A program made the position numbers and the translations under genes. A DNA stretch of 64,000 nt from Rhodococcus sp. 4CII. GTDB taxonomy: Bacteria > Actinomycetota > Actinomycetes > Mycobacteriales > Mycobacteriaceae. The notes beneath the pieces are model-generated. The model had not been told where the DNA came from. It searched no databases and worked only from the letters and a program-made list of their open reading frames with translations. The DNA lies in NCBI RefSeq assembly GCF_014256275.1, contig NZ_JACCFE010000002.1, positions 3,080,001-3,144,000 on the forward strand, read 5' to 3'. Positions 39,515 through 48,557 of this stretch are shown here, in pieces (the stretch's first letter is position 1; every line of letters begins with the position of its first letter).

Positions 39515-40531
39515 GTGGTTGCATCCCCAGACCAGCTCACCCCCGCGTGGCCCGAGAAGGCTGCACGGGCCCGGCTGCACTTCGTCTCCGGAAAGGGCGG
39601 CACCGGAAAGTCCACGGTGGCCGCCGCGTTGGCGCTCGCCCTGGCCGAAGGCGGGCGTCGCGTGCTGCTGGTGGAGGTCGAGGGCAGGCAGGGAATCGCC
39701 CAGCTCTTCGACGTGCCCCCGCTCCCACCGCAGGAGACGAAGGTCGCGGCCGCCGAGGGGGGTGGTGAGGTGATGGCGCTGGCCATCGACATCGAGACCG
39801 CCTTCCTCGAATACCTCGAGATGTTCTACAACCTCGGTTTCGCCGGCCGCGCGATGCGCAAGTTCGGTGCCATCGAGTTCGCCACCACCATCGCGCCCGG
39901 CCTCCGGGACGTGCTGCTGACCGGCAAGATCAAGGAATGCGTGGTGCGCAGTGACAAGTCCGGCAAGCGGGTGTACGACGCCGTCGTCGTCGATGCGCCG
40001 CCTACCGGGCGGATCGGCAACTTCCTCGACGTGACGAAGGCGATGGCCGACCTCGCGAAGGGTGGTCCGGTGCGCTCGCAGAGTGAAGGCGTGGTGCGTC
40101 TGCTGCATTCCGACGAGACCGTCGTCCACCTCGTGACCCTGCTCGAGGCGCTGCCGGTGCAGGAGACCACCGACGCCGCAGTGGAACTGGCGCACGCCGA
40201 CCTGAGGCTCGGCACCATCGTCGTCAACCGCACCAGCCCGCAGTTCCTGCCCGCCGAGACGTTGGCCGACGCCGCGAAGGGCCGGATCGACGCCGACGCC
40301 ATCCGCGCCGGGCTGCGCACGAGCGGGATCACCCTCGACGAGGACGATTTCGCGGGGCTGCTCACCGAGACGATCGAGCACGCGTCGGTCCTCGAGGCGC
40401 AGGAGGAGAGTGCGGGACAGCTCGCCGAAGTGGACGGGGCGCGACTGCATCTGCCGTCGCTCGCCGATGGCGTGGACCTGGGCGGGCTGTACGAGCTCGC
40501 GGAGTATCTGACGGAACAGGGTGTCCGATGA
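39515..40531 (+). CDS. ArsA/GET3-like anion-transporting ATPase (Rv3679-like)
   Basis: 338 aa. SIMIBI ATPase with the deviant Walker A GKGGTGKST near residue 28, switch I-like VVVDAPPTGR near 165 and NRTSPQF. GTG 39515. It overlaps the next gene by 4 bp (ATGA). In mycobacteria the Rv3679-Rv3680 pair forms a heterodimeric BagA/BagB complex reported to protect against glycerol and nitric oxide; the same pairing holds here. Confidence 0.9.
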   Translation: MVASPDQLTPAWPEKAARARLHFVSGKGGTGKSTVAAALALALAEGGRRVLLVEVEGRQGIAQLFDVPPLPPQETKVAAAEGGGEVMALAIDIETAFLEYLEMFYNLGFAGRAMRKFGAIEFATTIAPGLRDVLLTGKIKECVVRSDKSGKRVYDAVVVDAPPTGRIGNFLDVTKAMADLAKGGPVRSQSEGVVRLLHSDETVVHLVTLLEALPVQETTDAAVELAHADLRLGTIVVNRTSPQFLPAETLADAAKGRIDADAIRAGLRTSGITLDEDDFAGLLTETIEHASVLEAQEESAGQLAEVDGARLHLPSLADGVDLGGLYELAEYLTEQGVR

Positions 40532-41667
40532 CGCAGACTGCTGAACACGAGCGCCGCCGCACCGCCGCCGCACTGGATGTGGCGGGAATTCTGGAGAACC
40601 GGGCCACGCGGATCGTCGTGTGCTGCGGTGCCGGTGGCGTCGGCAAGACCACCACTGCCGCGTCGCTGGCGCTGCGCGCGGCGGAACAGGGGCGGAAGGT
40701 GGTCGTGCTGACCATCGACCCGGCGCGCCGACTCGCGCAGGCCCTCGGCGTCGCGGAACTCGACAACTCGCCGCAACCGGTGCAGCTGGGACCGGGCGCC
40801 ACGGGCGAACTGCACGCCATGATGCTGAACATGCGCCGCACGTTCGACGAGATGGTGATCGAGCACTCCACCCCGGAGAAGGCGGAGCAGATTCTCGCGA
40901 ATCCCTTCTATCAGACCGTCGCCACCTCGTTCTCGGGAACGCAGGAGTACATGGCGATGGAGAAGCTGGGGCAGCTCGCCTCCAGCGACGAATGGGATCT
41001 GGTGATCGTCGACACGCCGCCGTCCCGTAACGCCCTGGACTTTCTCGACGCACCCCAGCGCCTGGGCGCCTTCCTCGACGGTCGCATGATCAGGTTGCTC
41101 ACCGCACCCGGCCGCGGCCTCACCCGGCTCGTCACCGGCGCGATGGGGCTCGCGCTGCGCGGCGTCTCCACGATCGTGGGAAGTCAGATGCTGTCGGACG
41201 CCTCGAGTTTCGTGCAGTCACTGGACTCGATGTTCGGCGGATTCCGCGAAAGAGCCACGCGCACTTACGAGTTGCTCCGACAGTCGGGAACCAAGTTCCT
41301 GGTGATCGCAGCGGCCGAACCGGATGCCCTGCGGGAGGCGGCGTTTTTCGTCGACCGGCTCGCGGGCGACGAGATGCCGCTCGCGGGCCTCGTCCTGAAT
41401 CGGACGCACCCCACTCTCAGTTCCCTGTCTGCCGATCACGCGGTCACTGCCGCTGACAAACTCGGGGACCGAGACCCCCTCACCGCCGCCGTGCTGCGGA
41501 TCCACGCCCATCGGGCGGTGATCGCCAAGCGTGAGGTCCAACTGCTGAGCCGGTTCACGGCCGCCCACCCTCGGGTGCCGATCGTCGGCGTGCCCTCGCT
41601 GCCGTTCGAGGTGTCGGACCTCGAGGCCTTGAGAGCGGTGGGCGACCAGCTCACCCGCACGAGCTGA
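40528..41667 (+). CDS. ArsA/GET3-like ATPase, second subunit (Rv3680-like)
   Basis: 379 aa. Walker A is CGAGGVGKTT near residue 37, then VLTIDPARRLAQALG, the GET3-like IDPARRL motif, and VDTPPSRNALDFLDAPQRL as switch II. Central helices (MIRLLTAPGRGLTRLVTGAMGLALRG) are hydrophobic as in GET3 client grooves. It overlaps the first subunit and likely forms a heterodimer with it. Confidence 0.9.
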   Translation: MTQTAEHERRRTAAALDVAGILENRATRIVVCCGAGGVGKTTTAASLALRAAEQGRKVVVLTIDPARRLAQALGVAELDNSPQPVQLGPGATGELHAMMLNMRRTFDEMVIEHSTPEKAEQILANPFYQTVATSFSGTQEYMAMEKLGQLASSDEWDLVIVDTPPSRNALDFLDAPQRLGAFLDGRMIRLLTAPGRGLTRLVTGAMGLALRGVSTIVGSQMLSDASSFVQSLDSMFGGFRERATRTYELLRQSGTKFLVIAAAEPDALREAAFFVDRLAGDEMPLAGLVLNRTHPTLSSLSADHAVTAADKLGDRDPLTAAVLRIHAHRAVIAKREVQLLSRFTAAHPRVPIVGVPSLPFEVSDLEALRAVGDQLTRTS

Positions 41668-41734
41668 TCCGCTCGCTGCCGGAGAACCGGTCACCCGTCT
41701 GGTGCTTACCTGCCTGTGAGTCAGTGTCCGAATG

Positions 41735-42058
41735 TCAGACGGCGGACTGGTGCTGCCGCTGAGCCTCGAAGAAATCGGACCATGATTCCACCTCTGGGTG
41801 CTGCTTGAGCAACGCCCTGCGCTGACGTTCCGTCATGCCACCCCACACACCGAACTCGACCCGATTGTCGAGTGCATCGGCTCCGCACTGCATCAGTACC
41901 GGGCAATGCCGGCAAATGGTTGCGGCCTTGCGCTGTGCTGCGCCGCGTACAAAGAGTTGATCGGGATCGACTTCCCGGCAACGGGCCTGAGTGACCCAGG
42001 CGATTCGCGCTTCTGCTTGCTCGACGTCCAGACGGCTGGTTGGGGTGGTCATATGCAT
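41735..42058 (-). CDS. whiB4: WhiB4 iron-sulfur redox regulator
   Basis: 107 aa. WhiB fold: four cysteines (ARCREVD, ICRHCPVLMQC) bind a 4Fe-4S cluster, followed by the turn EFGVWGGMTERQRRAL that contacts sigma factor. WhiB4 of mycobacteria senses oxygen and NO and represses antioxidant genes. ATG 42058 has GGGG six bases upstream; the ATG at 42052 is also possible. Divergent from ponA2 with 239 bases between, as Rv3681c/Rv3682. Confidence 0.95.
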   Translation of the reverse strand: MHMTTPTSRLDVEQAEARIAWVTQARCREVDPDQLFVRGAAQRKAATICRHCPVLMQCGADALDNRVEFGVWGGMTERQRRALLKQHPEVESWSDFFEAQRQHQSAV

Positions 42059-42121
42059 TCGTTTCCCCTTTTCGAGTCTGCGCAGCCAGCGCTTATCACG
42101 CCGAGGCTGCACCACATAAGC

Positions 42122-42141
42122 GATGGAGTGTTATCTCCATC
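42122..42141. promoter_or_regulatory. Inverted repeat in the whiB4-ponA2 intergenic region
   Basis: GATGGAG-TGTTAT-CTCCATC, perfect 7-bp arms and a 6-base spacer. It lies 64 bases before the whiB4 start in an AT-richer stretch, and could be an operator for either gene. Confidence 0.45.
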
Positions 42142-42297
42142 ACACTGTTCCAACAATTTAGGTAAAGAAACCGCAACGCGCAAGACGAAGAACACGCTTT
42201 TTTGGTACGCCCGTCCATACCCCGTGCTCAGGGCATTTTCCTGGCCGAATTCTGCGCCCAACCAGCGCACCCGCAGACCCCACGTAGTCTGTAGATC

Positions 42298-44661
42298 GTG
42301 TCGATTGCAAAAACAGTGGGGAAGCTCGCAGGATCCTCCGCCCTGGCTGGTGTTCTCCTCGCCGGCGTGATGTTTCCGCTCGCCGGCGGGTTCGGTTACG
42401 CCTCCAACCGGGCGGCTGACACCGTCGACAACGTGTCCGCCGAACTCGTCGAAGGAACGGTTCCCGCGGTCTCGACGATGGTCGACTCGGCGGGCAATCC
42501 CATCGCGTGGCTGTACGACCAGCGGCGGTTCGAAGTCCCGAGCGACAAGATCTCGAACGAGATGAAGCTCGCCATCGTCTCAGTCGAGGACCGCCGGTTC
42601 CCCGAGCACAAGGGCGTCGACTGGCAGGGCACCATGCGCGCCTTCCTGACCAACACCACGAGCGGTGAGGTCCAGCAGGGTGCATCCACGCTCGACCAGC
42701 AGTATGTGAAGAACTACCAGCTGCTCGTCGTCGCCAAGACCGACGCCGAACGCCGCGCGGCGATCGAGACGACGCCCGCCCGCAAGATCCGCGAGATCCG
42801 GATGGCGCTGACGCTCGACAAGGAACTCACCAAGGACGAGATCCTCACCCGCTATCTGAACCTGGTTCCGTTCGGCAACGCCTCGTTCGGCATCCAGGAC
42901 GCCGCTCAGACCTACTTCGGCATCGACGCGTCCGCGCTGAACACCCAGCAGTCCGCGATGCTCGCCGGGATGGTGCAGTCGAGCTCGGCGCTGAACCCGT
43001 ACACCAATCCGGAGGGCGTCCTCGAGCGCCGCAACGTGGTTCTCGACACGATGATTTCGAGCATCCCGGAGCGGGCCGCCGAGCTGCGGCAGCTCAAGGA
43101 GACACCCCTCGGCGTGCTGCCGGAGCCCAACCGGCTGCCCCGCGGGTGCATCGCCGCCGGCGATCGCGGGTTCTTCTGCGACTACGCCCTGCAGTACCTG
43201 GCCAACGCCGGCATCAGCCGCGAGCAGATCGACAAGGGCGGCTACCTGATCAAGACGACACTCGACCCCGCGGTCCAGGCGTCCACCAAGGCGGCGCTCA
43301 GCGCGAAGGCGGACCCGAACCTCGACGGCATCGCGAATGTCATGAACGTGGTCCAGCCCGGTCAGGATTCGCACCGCATTCTCGCGATGGGCAGCAGTCG
43401 CACCTACGGCCTCGACGCGAACGCCAACGAGACCGTCCAGGCTCAGCCGTACTCACTGGCCGGGCACGGCGCCGGGTCGATCTTCAAGATCTTCACCACA
43501 GCCGCGGCCATGGAGAAGGGTCTCGGCACCAACGCCATCCTGGACGTCCCCGGGCGGTTCGAGGCCAAAGGCATGGGTAGCGGTGGCGCGCGGGGCTGCC
43601 CGGCGTCCACGTACTGCGTCGAGAACGCGGGCAAGTACCCGGCTTCGCTCTCGGTGACGGACGCGCTCGCACAGTCGCCGAACACCGCGTTCGTCAAGCT
43701 CATCCAGGCCACCGGCGTCACTCCGACCGTCGACATGGCCGTGCGGCTGGGTCTGCGCTCGTACGCGGAACCCGGCACGTCCGGATTCGACGACCGCAGC
43801 ATGGCCGACTTCCAGAAGGATCAGAACCTCGGTTCGTTCACCCTCGGGCCCACCTGGGTCAACCCCCTGGAACTGTCGAATGTCGCCGCGACGCTGGCAT
43901 CGCACGGCAAGTGGTGTCCGCCCACCCCGATCGACTCGGTCTTCGACCGGGAAGGCAAACCCGTCTCGGTCACGCAGCAGGCCTGCGAGCAGGTGGTCGA
44001 GCCCGGCCTCGCGGACACCCTCGCCAACGCCATGAGCAAGGACGACAAGCCCGGCGGCACGTCCGCCGGCGCGGCGGGCAGCGCAGGCTGGACGCTCCCG
44101 ATGTCCGGCAAGACGGGTACCACCGAGGCCCACATGTCCTCGGGCTTCCTCGGGTTCACCAACAACTTCGCCGCCGCCGTCTACGTGTTCGGCGACTCCC
44201 CGACGCCCGGTGAGATCTGCTCGGGCCCCCTGCGGCCCTGCGGTGACGGAAATCTCTACGGCGGTAACGAGCCCGCCCAGACGTGGTTCGCCGCGTTGAA
44301 TCCGGTCGCCAACAACTTCGGACCGACGACGCTGCCGCCGCTCGATCAGAAGTATGTGCGCGGTTCGCAGAACGGCCAGGTTCCGGACGTCACCGGGCTG
44401 AGCCAGTCGGCCGCGACGTCCCGTCTGCAGGGAGCAGGGTTCACCGTGAACGCCGTCACCACCGAATCGCAGGCGACCAAGGGCACGGTCACGGGCGCGT
44501 CGCCGTCCGGTTCCGCCATTCCGGGGTCGACCATCACGATCTACGTCAGCGACGGATCGGTGAAGGCCGCTCCCCCGCAGGCGCCGGCTCAGGGCATCCC
44601 CGTTCCGCCCATCCAGCTGCCCGGTCTGCCGCCGATCCAGCTGCCGCCCATACCTCGATAA
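42298..44661 (+). CDS. ponA2: Bifunctional penicillin-binding protein (class A) with PASTA domain
   Basis: 787 aa. Makes and cross-links peptidoglycan. An N-terminal membrane anchor (SSALAGVLLAGVMFPLAGG), the GT51 glycosyltransferase with catalytic Glu in VSVEDRRFPEHKGVDW, then the transpeptidase with SIFK, SPN and KTGTTE motifs. One PASTA domain follows (VPDVTGLSQSAATSRLQGAGF to ITIYVSDG), then a Pro-rich tail. GTG 42298. Same layout as PonA2 of mycobacteria (Rv3682), next to whiB4. Confidence 0.96.
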   Translation: MSIAKTVGKLAGSSALAGVLLAGVMFPLAGGFGYASNRAADTVDNVSAELVEGTVPAVSTMVDSAGNPIAWLYDQRRFEVPSDKISNEMKLAIVSVEDRRFPEHKGVDWQGTMRAFLTNTTSGEVQQGASTLDQQYVKNYQLLVVAKTDAERRAAIETTPARKIREIRMALTLDKELTKDEILTRYLNLVPFGNASFGIQDAAQTYFGIDASALNTQQSAMLAGMVQSSSALNPYTNPEGVLERRNVVLDTMISSIPERAAELRQLKETPLGVLPEPNRLPRGCIAAGDRGFFCDYALQYLANAGISREQIDKGGYLIKTTLDPAVQASTKAALSAKADPNLDGIANVMNVVQPGQDSHRILAMGSSRTYGLDANANETVQAQPYSLAGHGAGSIFKIFTTAAAMEKGLGTNAILDVPGRFEAKGMGSGGARGCPASTYCVENAGKYPASLSVTDALAQSPNTAFVKLIQATGVTPTVDMAVRLGLRSYAEPGTSGFDDRSMADFQKDQNLGSFTLGPTWVNPLELSNVAATLASHGKWCPPTPIDSVFDREGKPVSVTQQACEQVVEPGLADTLANAMSKDDKPGGTSAGAAGSAGWTLPMSGKTGTTEAHMSSGFLGFTNNFAAAVYVFGDSPTPGEICSGPLRPCGDGNLYGGNEPAQTWFAALNPVANNFGPTTLPPLDQKYVRGSQNGQVPDVTGLSQSAATSRLQGAGFTVNAVTTESQATKGTVTGASPSGSAIPGSTITIYVSDGSVKAAPPQAPAQGIPVPPIQLPGLPPIQLPPIPR

Positions 44662-44667
44662 CCCCAC

Positions 44668-44707
44668 GTGAGTGGGAAAGCGTGCGGGGGCACACTTTCC
44701 CACTCAC
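44668..44707. terminator. 3'-end palindrome, copy B (ponA2 / yqeY)
   Basis: Arms GTGAGTGGGAAAGCGTGC (44668-44685) and its near-complement 44690-44707, 17 of 18 pairs, loop GGGG. Between the convergent ponA2 and yqeY-like genes, 7 bases after one stop and 7 before the other. Confidence 0.75.
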
Positions 44708-44713
44708 TGCGGG

Positions 44714-45181
44714 TCAGAGGCGGGACTTCACCGCGTGCGACAGCCGCGAACCGTCGGCCTTGCCGCCCGCGAGTGCGCCGGCGGCCTTCATGACCTGACC
44801 CATCTGACGCATACCGGGACGCTCACCGATCTCCTCGGCCACCTGCGCGATGGCGGTGTCCACGACGTCGACGAGTTCCGCGTCGGTCAGCGGGGTCGGG
44901 AGGTATTCGTCGATGATCTGGGCCTCGGCGCGCTCCTGCGCGGCCAGCTCGCCCCGACCGTTCTCGGTGTAGATCTCGGCGGACTCGCCGCGCTTCTTCG
45001 ACTCCTTCGCGAGGACCTTGAGCACCTCGTCGTCGGTGAGTTCGCGAGCTTCCTTGCCGGAAACCTCTTCGGTCTGCACGGCGGCCATCAACATGCGGAT
45101 GGTGGCGGTGCGCAGCGAATCCTTGGCCTTCATGGCGGCCGTCATGTCGGAGCGCAGTCTTGCTTTCAGTGAATCTGGCAT
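44714..45181 (-). CDS. GatB/YqeY-domain protein
   Basis: 155 aa. YqeY family: MPDSLKARLRSDMTAAMKAKDSLRTATIRML at the N-terminus, ERAEAQIIDEYLPTPLTDAEL in the middle, and MGQVMKAAGALAGGKADGSRLS near the C-terminus. It resembles the tRNA-binding tail of GatB but stands alone; its exact role is unknown. ATG 45181 is the family start; the extension to 45319 is not conserved. Corresponds to Rv3688c by family. Confidence 0.9.
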   Translation of the reverse strand: MPDSLKARLRSDMTAAMKAKDSLRTATIRMLMAAVQTEEVSGKEARELTDDEVLKVLAKESKKRGESAEIYTENGRGELAAQERAEAQIIDEYLPTPLTDAELVDVVDTAIAQVAEEIGERPGMRQMGQVMKAAGALAGGKADGSRLSHAVKSRL

Positions 45182-45248
45182 GGGCGAAACGCTACGCGCC
45201 CCGATTCGGACACTGCACCTCGATTGCGCCCACCAGTATCCTGGAAGG

Positions 45249-46220
45249 GTGTCTGACGAGTTCCGTGCCAACCTGACCCGCGCCGCCCTGGGTACGGCGG
45301 GTGCCGCCGCCCTCGGCATCGGCTACGCCTCGCTCATCGAACGCAACGCGTTCGCGCTGCGTGAAGTCACGATGCCGGTGCTCGAACCCGGGTCGTCGAC
45401 GCTGCGGGTGCTGCACATCAGCGACCTGCACATGATGCCCGGACAGCGGCTGAAGCAGAACTGGCTGCGCGAACTGGACAACCTCGACCCCGACCTCGTC
45501 GTGAACACCGGCGACAACCTGTCGCACCAGCGGGCGGTGCCCGCGGTGGTCCAGGCGATGGGCAATCTGCTCGCGCGGCCCGGACTGTTCGTCTTCGGCA
45601 GCAACGACTACTTCGCGCCGAAGCCGAAGAACCCGCTCAAGTATTTCCGGAAGGAACACAAGCGTGTCCTCGGCGAGCCGCTGCCGTGGGGCGACCTGCG
45701 TGCCGCGTTCACCGAGCGCGGCTGGTTCGACGTCACGCACGTCCGCCGCGATCTCGAGGTGTCGGGGGTGCGGATCGCGTCGGCTGGCGTGGACGACCCA
45801 CACCTCAAGCGCGACCGGTACGACACGATCGCCGGTCCGCCCAACCCGCTGGCCGACCTCCGCCTGGGCATCACCCACTCCCCCGAACCGCGGGTGCTCG
45901 ACCGGTTCGCGGACGACGGATACGACCTCGTGCTGGCGGGTCACACTCACGGCGGTCAGTTGTGCCTGCCGTTCTACGGCGCGCTCGTCACCAACTGCGA
46001 CATCGACCGCTCGCGGGTGAAGGGCCCGTCGAAGTGGGGTGCTCACACCCAACTGCACGTGTCCGCCGGGATCGGGACGTCCCCGTGGGCGCCTGCCAGG
46101 TTCTGCTGCCGCCCCGAGGCGACGCTCCTGACGCTCGTTCCGGCCCAGCGTGGCGGCTCGGACACTGACGCCACCCGCGGTCGCACGGAGTCGTCGGAGA
46201 GCACCGTAATGCGCAACTGA
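45249..46220 (+). CDS. Metallophosphoesterase (YkuE-like)
   Basis: 323 aa. Calcineurin-like phosphoesterase: VLHISDLHMMPGQ (DxH), VVNTGDNLSHQ (GDxx), VFGSNDYF (GND in place of GNHD), LGITHSPEP and LVLAGHTHGGQLCLPF. Each metal ligand motif is present except that His of GNHD is missing (GSND). N-terminal hydrophobic segment (AALGTAGAAALGIGYASLI) suggests export or anchoring. GTG 45249. Corresponds to Rv3683. Confidence 0.87.
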   Translation: MSDEFRANLTRAALGTAGAAALGIGYASLIERNAFALREVTMPVLEPGSSTLRVLHISDLHMMPGQRLKQNWLRELDNLDPDLVVNTGDNLSHQRAVPAVVQAMGNLLARPGLFVFGSNDYFAPKPKNPLKYFRKEHKRVLGEPLPWGDLRAAFTERGWFDVTHVRRDLEVSGVRIASAGVDDPHLKRDRYDTIAGPPNPLADLRLGITHSPEPRVLDRFADDGYDLVLAGHTHGGQLCLPFYGALVTNCDIDRSRVKGPSKWGAHTQLHVSAGIGTSPWAPARFCCRPEATLLTLVPAQRGGSDTDATRGRTESSESTVMRN

Positions 46221-46274
46221 CCAGGGGATTTAATGGTGACTGGCTACGTAATGTAAGCTAGCCGAGGTTCAACA

Positions 46275-46348
<74 letters not shown>

Positions 46349-46362
46349 CAGTGTGAGACACC

Positions 46363-46402
46363 AGAAGAGGCCCCGACCGGTTCGCCGGTCGGGGCCTCTT
46401 CT
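46363..46402 (+). terminator. Terminator after tRNA-Pro
   Basis: Perfect 18-bp stem, arms 46363-46380 and 46385-46402, with a TTCG tetraloop. Confidence 0.85.
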
Positions 46403-46455
46403 GCATGGTGGGGGCCGTCCCGTTGCACGGACCCCGCACCCACCCGTCCAACAGC

Positions 46456-46474
46456 TCAGGCTAGCCTCACCTCA
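46456..46474. promoter_or_regulatory. IdeR-type iron box
   Basis: TCAGGCTAGCCTCACCTCA matches the IdeR/DmdR consensus TTAGGTTAGSCTAACCTAA at 15 of 19 positions. It touches the start codon of the siderophore-binding gene, so bound IdeR-Fe would block transcription at or near a short leader. Confidence 0.7.
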
Positions 46475-47481
46475 TGTCTTCGAGACTCTACGTACGCGCC
46501 TGGCTGGTTGCCCTGGCCACTGCCCTTCTCGCCGCCTGCGGCACCACCGACACCGGTTCGTCCGCCGGCAACACCGACGTCGCCACCGGCGGTCGGCTGT
46601 TCGCCACGGCGGACGCCGAGACCGCCAAACTCGGCACCGACGCCGAACCCGGCACCTTCCCCCGGACCATCACCCACGCGCTGGGCGAGACCGTCATCGA
46701 GAAGAAGCCCGAACGCGTGATCGTGCTCGACGGCGGCGAACTCGACGACGTGCTCTCCCTGGGGATCACGCCCGTCGGACTGGCCAGCCCGGAGAGCGCC
46801 GCAGGGCAGCCCTCCTACCTCGCCGACAAGCTGGCCGGAGTGCCGGACGTCGGGACCACCAACAACCTGAACCTCGAGGCGATCTCCGCGCTGCATCCCG
46901 ACCTGATCCTGGGCAGCAAACTGCGCGCCGACAAGCTGTACCCGCAGCTGTCGTCCATCGCTCCGACCGTGTTCGGCATCCGTCCCGGCTTCCCGTGGAA
47001 GGAGAACTTCCTGCTCGTCGCGGATGCGCTCGGTGAGGAGACCAAGGCGCAGGACGTGCTCAACGCCTACCAGTCCCGGGCCGACGAGGTCCGGGAGTCG
47101 ATCACGGGTGCACCGACGATCTCGCTGGTGCGGTTCATGTCCGGCAAGATCCGCCTGTACGGCAACCTGTCGTTCATCGGCGTCATCCTGAACGACGTCG
47201 GGCTGCCGCGTCCGACGGTGCAGAACGTCGACGAACTCGCCGTCGAGGTGAGCCAGGAGACGATCGGGGAGGCCGACGCCGACCGGATCTTCTACTCCAG
47301 CTACGGCGCGCCCGACACCACCGACGAGTCGACCGTGGTCGGCGGCCCGCTGTGGAATCAGATGCAGGCAGTGAAGGACGGCAAATCCGTGCACGTCAGC
47401 GACGAGACCTGGTTCCTCGCCCTCGGCCCCACCGGCGCGATGCTCGTCCTGGACGACCTCGAGAGCATGCTCGCAGCCTGA
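46474..47481 (+). CDS. Iron-siderophore ABC transporter substrate-binding lipoprotein
   Basis: 335 aa. Signal peptide with lipobox LLAAC (Cys at about residue 22), then a FepB/FhuD-like type III binding fold: RVIVLDGGELDDVLSLGITPVGLA, NLEAISALHPDLILGSKL and the C-terminal TWFLALGPTGAMLVLDDLESML. It binds Fe-siderophore outside the membrane for an ABC importer encoded elsewhere. ATG 46474. The IdeR box just before it supports iron repression. Confidence 0.9.
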   Translation: MSSRLYVRAWLVALATALLAACGTTDTGSSAGNTDVATGGRLFATADAETAKLGTDAEPGTFPRTITHALGETVIEKKPERVIVLDGGELDDVLSLGITPVGLASPESAAGQPSYLADKLAGVPDVGTTNNLNLEAISALHPDLILGSKLRADKLYPQLSSIAPTVFGIRPGFPWKENFLLVADALGEETKAQDVLNAYQSRADEVRESITGAPTISLVRFMSGKIRLYGNLSFIGVILNDVGLPRPTVQNVDELAVEVSQETIGEADADRIFYSSYGAPDTTDESTVVGGPLWNQMQAVKDGKSVHVSDETWFLALGPTGAMLVLDDLESMLAA

Positions 47482-47498
47482 AGCACCGAGTCGCTGAC

Positions 47499-48302
47499 TT
47501 ACTGGGGGGCGGGCATGAACGCGTCGTAGATTGCCTGCGGCGCACCGTCGATGGCCCAGATGACCATGAGCCCGACGGCCACGGTGAGGGCGGGCCCGAG
47601 CACGATCTTCTCGAAGGGCCCGCCCGCCCGGATGGACAGGAACGACGGAAGCCGGAACTCCCACCACCGTTCCTTGCCGAGCGTGAGGAACGGGGCGAGG
47701 AAGGGGACGCCTTCCTTGGTGATGGCGTCCCCGAGACAGTGCGTGACGCAGCCGAGCGCCACCGCGACACCGAGTCCGGTGGAGCCTGCCTCGGTCGGAT
47801 ACGACTGCCAGGTGAGGGCGGACAGCACGGCAGCGACCACCGAAACTGCCAGCCAGCCTTTTTCTTTGGCCAGCTCTCCGGCCAGCCCGCGAAGCGCGAG
47901 CCCGAGGCAGACGAACAACGTTCCGATGATGGCCGGTTTGCCGAACTGGACGACCAGCGCGGAGACGCCCGCCCCGATACCCGCCGCGAACAACGCGGTG
48001 TGGGTGAGCGTGCGGTGCCCGCCGCGCCGCTTACCGTCGCGCCTGCCCTTGGTGACGGTGTAGAAACCCAGCGACACCGCGTCGACACCCTTCGCGACGA
48101 CGCTGCTGACCGGACCGAACGACCGCGAGACGGTGGACTGGCTCGTGTCGAGATCCGGGAGCAGCGCCGCGCCGGCACACACCGCAGCGAACGTGAACGT
48201 CTCGGCCGTCGAGGTGGGCCCACCCCAGTCGAGCGGCAGAAGATCTGCCACCGCCAGACCGACAGCCGCACCGGACATTGCGTGGGTAGGACCCATCACC
48301 AT
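47499..48302 (-). CDS. Membrane-bound metal-dependent hydrolase (YdjM/DUF457-like)
   Basis: 267 aa, several membrane helices. The MGPTHAMSGAAVG start, LLPDLDTSQSTVSR, RRGGHRTLTHTALFA and VTHCLGDAITKEGVPFLAPF (His/Asp motifs) are those of LexA-regulated YdjM-type inner-membrane hydrolases. Substrate unknown. ATG 48302 is chosen; a GTG at 48314 adds only four residues. It is divergent from the microprotein gene at 48479. Confidence 0.8.
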   Translation of the reverse strand: MVMGPTHAMSGAAVGLAVADLLPLDWGGPTSTAETFTFAAVCAGAALLPDLDTSQSTVSRSFGPVSSVVAKGVDAVSLGFYTVTKGRRDGKRRGGHRTLTHTALFAAGIGAGVSALVVQFGKPAIIGTLFVCLGLALRGLAGELAKEKGWLAVSVVAAVLSALTWQSYPTEAGSTGLGVAVALGCVTHCLGDAITKEGVPFLAPFLTLGKERWWEFRLPSFLSIRAGGPFEKIVLGPALTVAVGLMVIWAIDGAPQAIYDAFMPAPQ

Positions 48303-48478
48303 GGAAGACAGCACCTTTCGACCCCGACTCGGGACACGGTCATCCGAGCCGGTGTCCTGACACCGCCTAACCTAGCAACAACATCCGACACATCCGTCAC
48401 ACCCCTGTGAGGTGCGAAGCGCATGGTGGATGATGGAACTGTCCGACTGCGTGCAGTCGGGCGAAGGGAGGGTCGAAA

Positions 48479-48538
48479 ATGGAAACTGTGGTCGTGTTCG
48501 TTCTCGCCTGTCTGATCTATTGGTGGGGCCTGCTCTGA
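48479..48538 (+). CDS. Candidate 19-aa membrane microprotein
   Basis: ATG at 48479 encodes METVVVFVLACLIYWWGLL and stops at 48538. GGGAGGG lies 8-9 bases before the ATG, one of the strongest ribosome sites in the window. The whole peptide is one hydrophobic helix with a Trp-Trp at the lipid boundary. It stands alone, convergent to katA and divergent from the DUF457 gene, with a hairpin at its 3' end. Function unknown; it could be a stress-type membrane microprotein. It may also be chance, as it is very short. Confidence 0.45.
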   Translation: METVVVFVLACLIYWWGLL

Positions 48539-48552
48539 CGCCTGCCCCACCA
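48521..48552. terminator. Hairpin between the microprotein ORF and katA
   Basis: TGGTGGGGC (48521-48529) and GCCCCACCA (48544-48552), perfect 9 bp, loop 14. It overlaps the last codons of the microprotein ORF and ends 5 bases before the katA stop; it may end both transcripts. Confidence 0.55.
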
Positions 48553-48557
48553 CCGTG

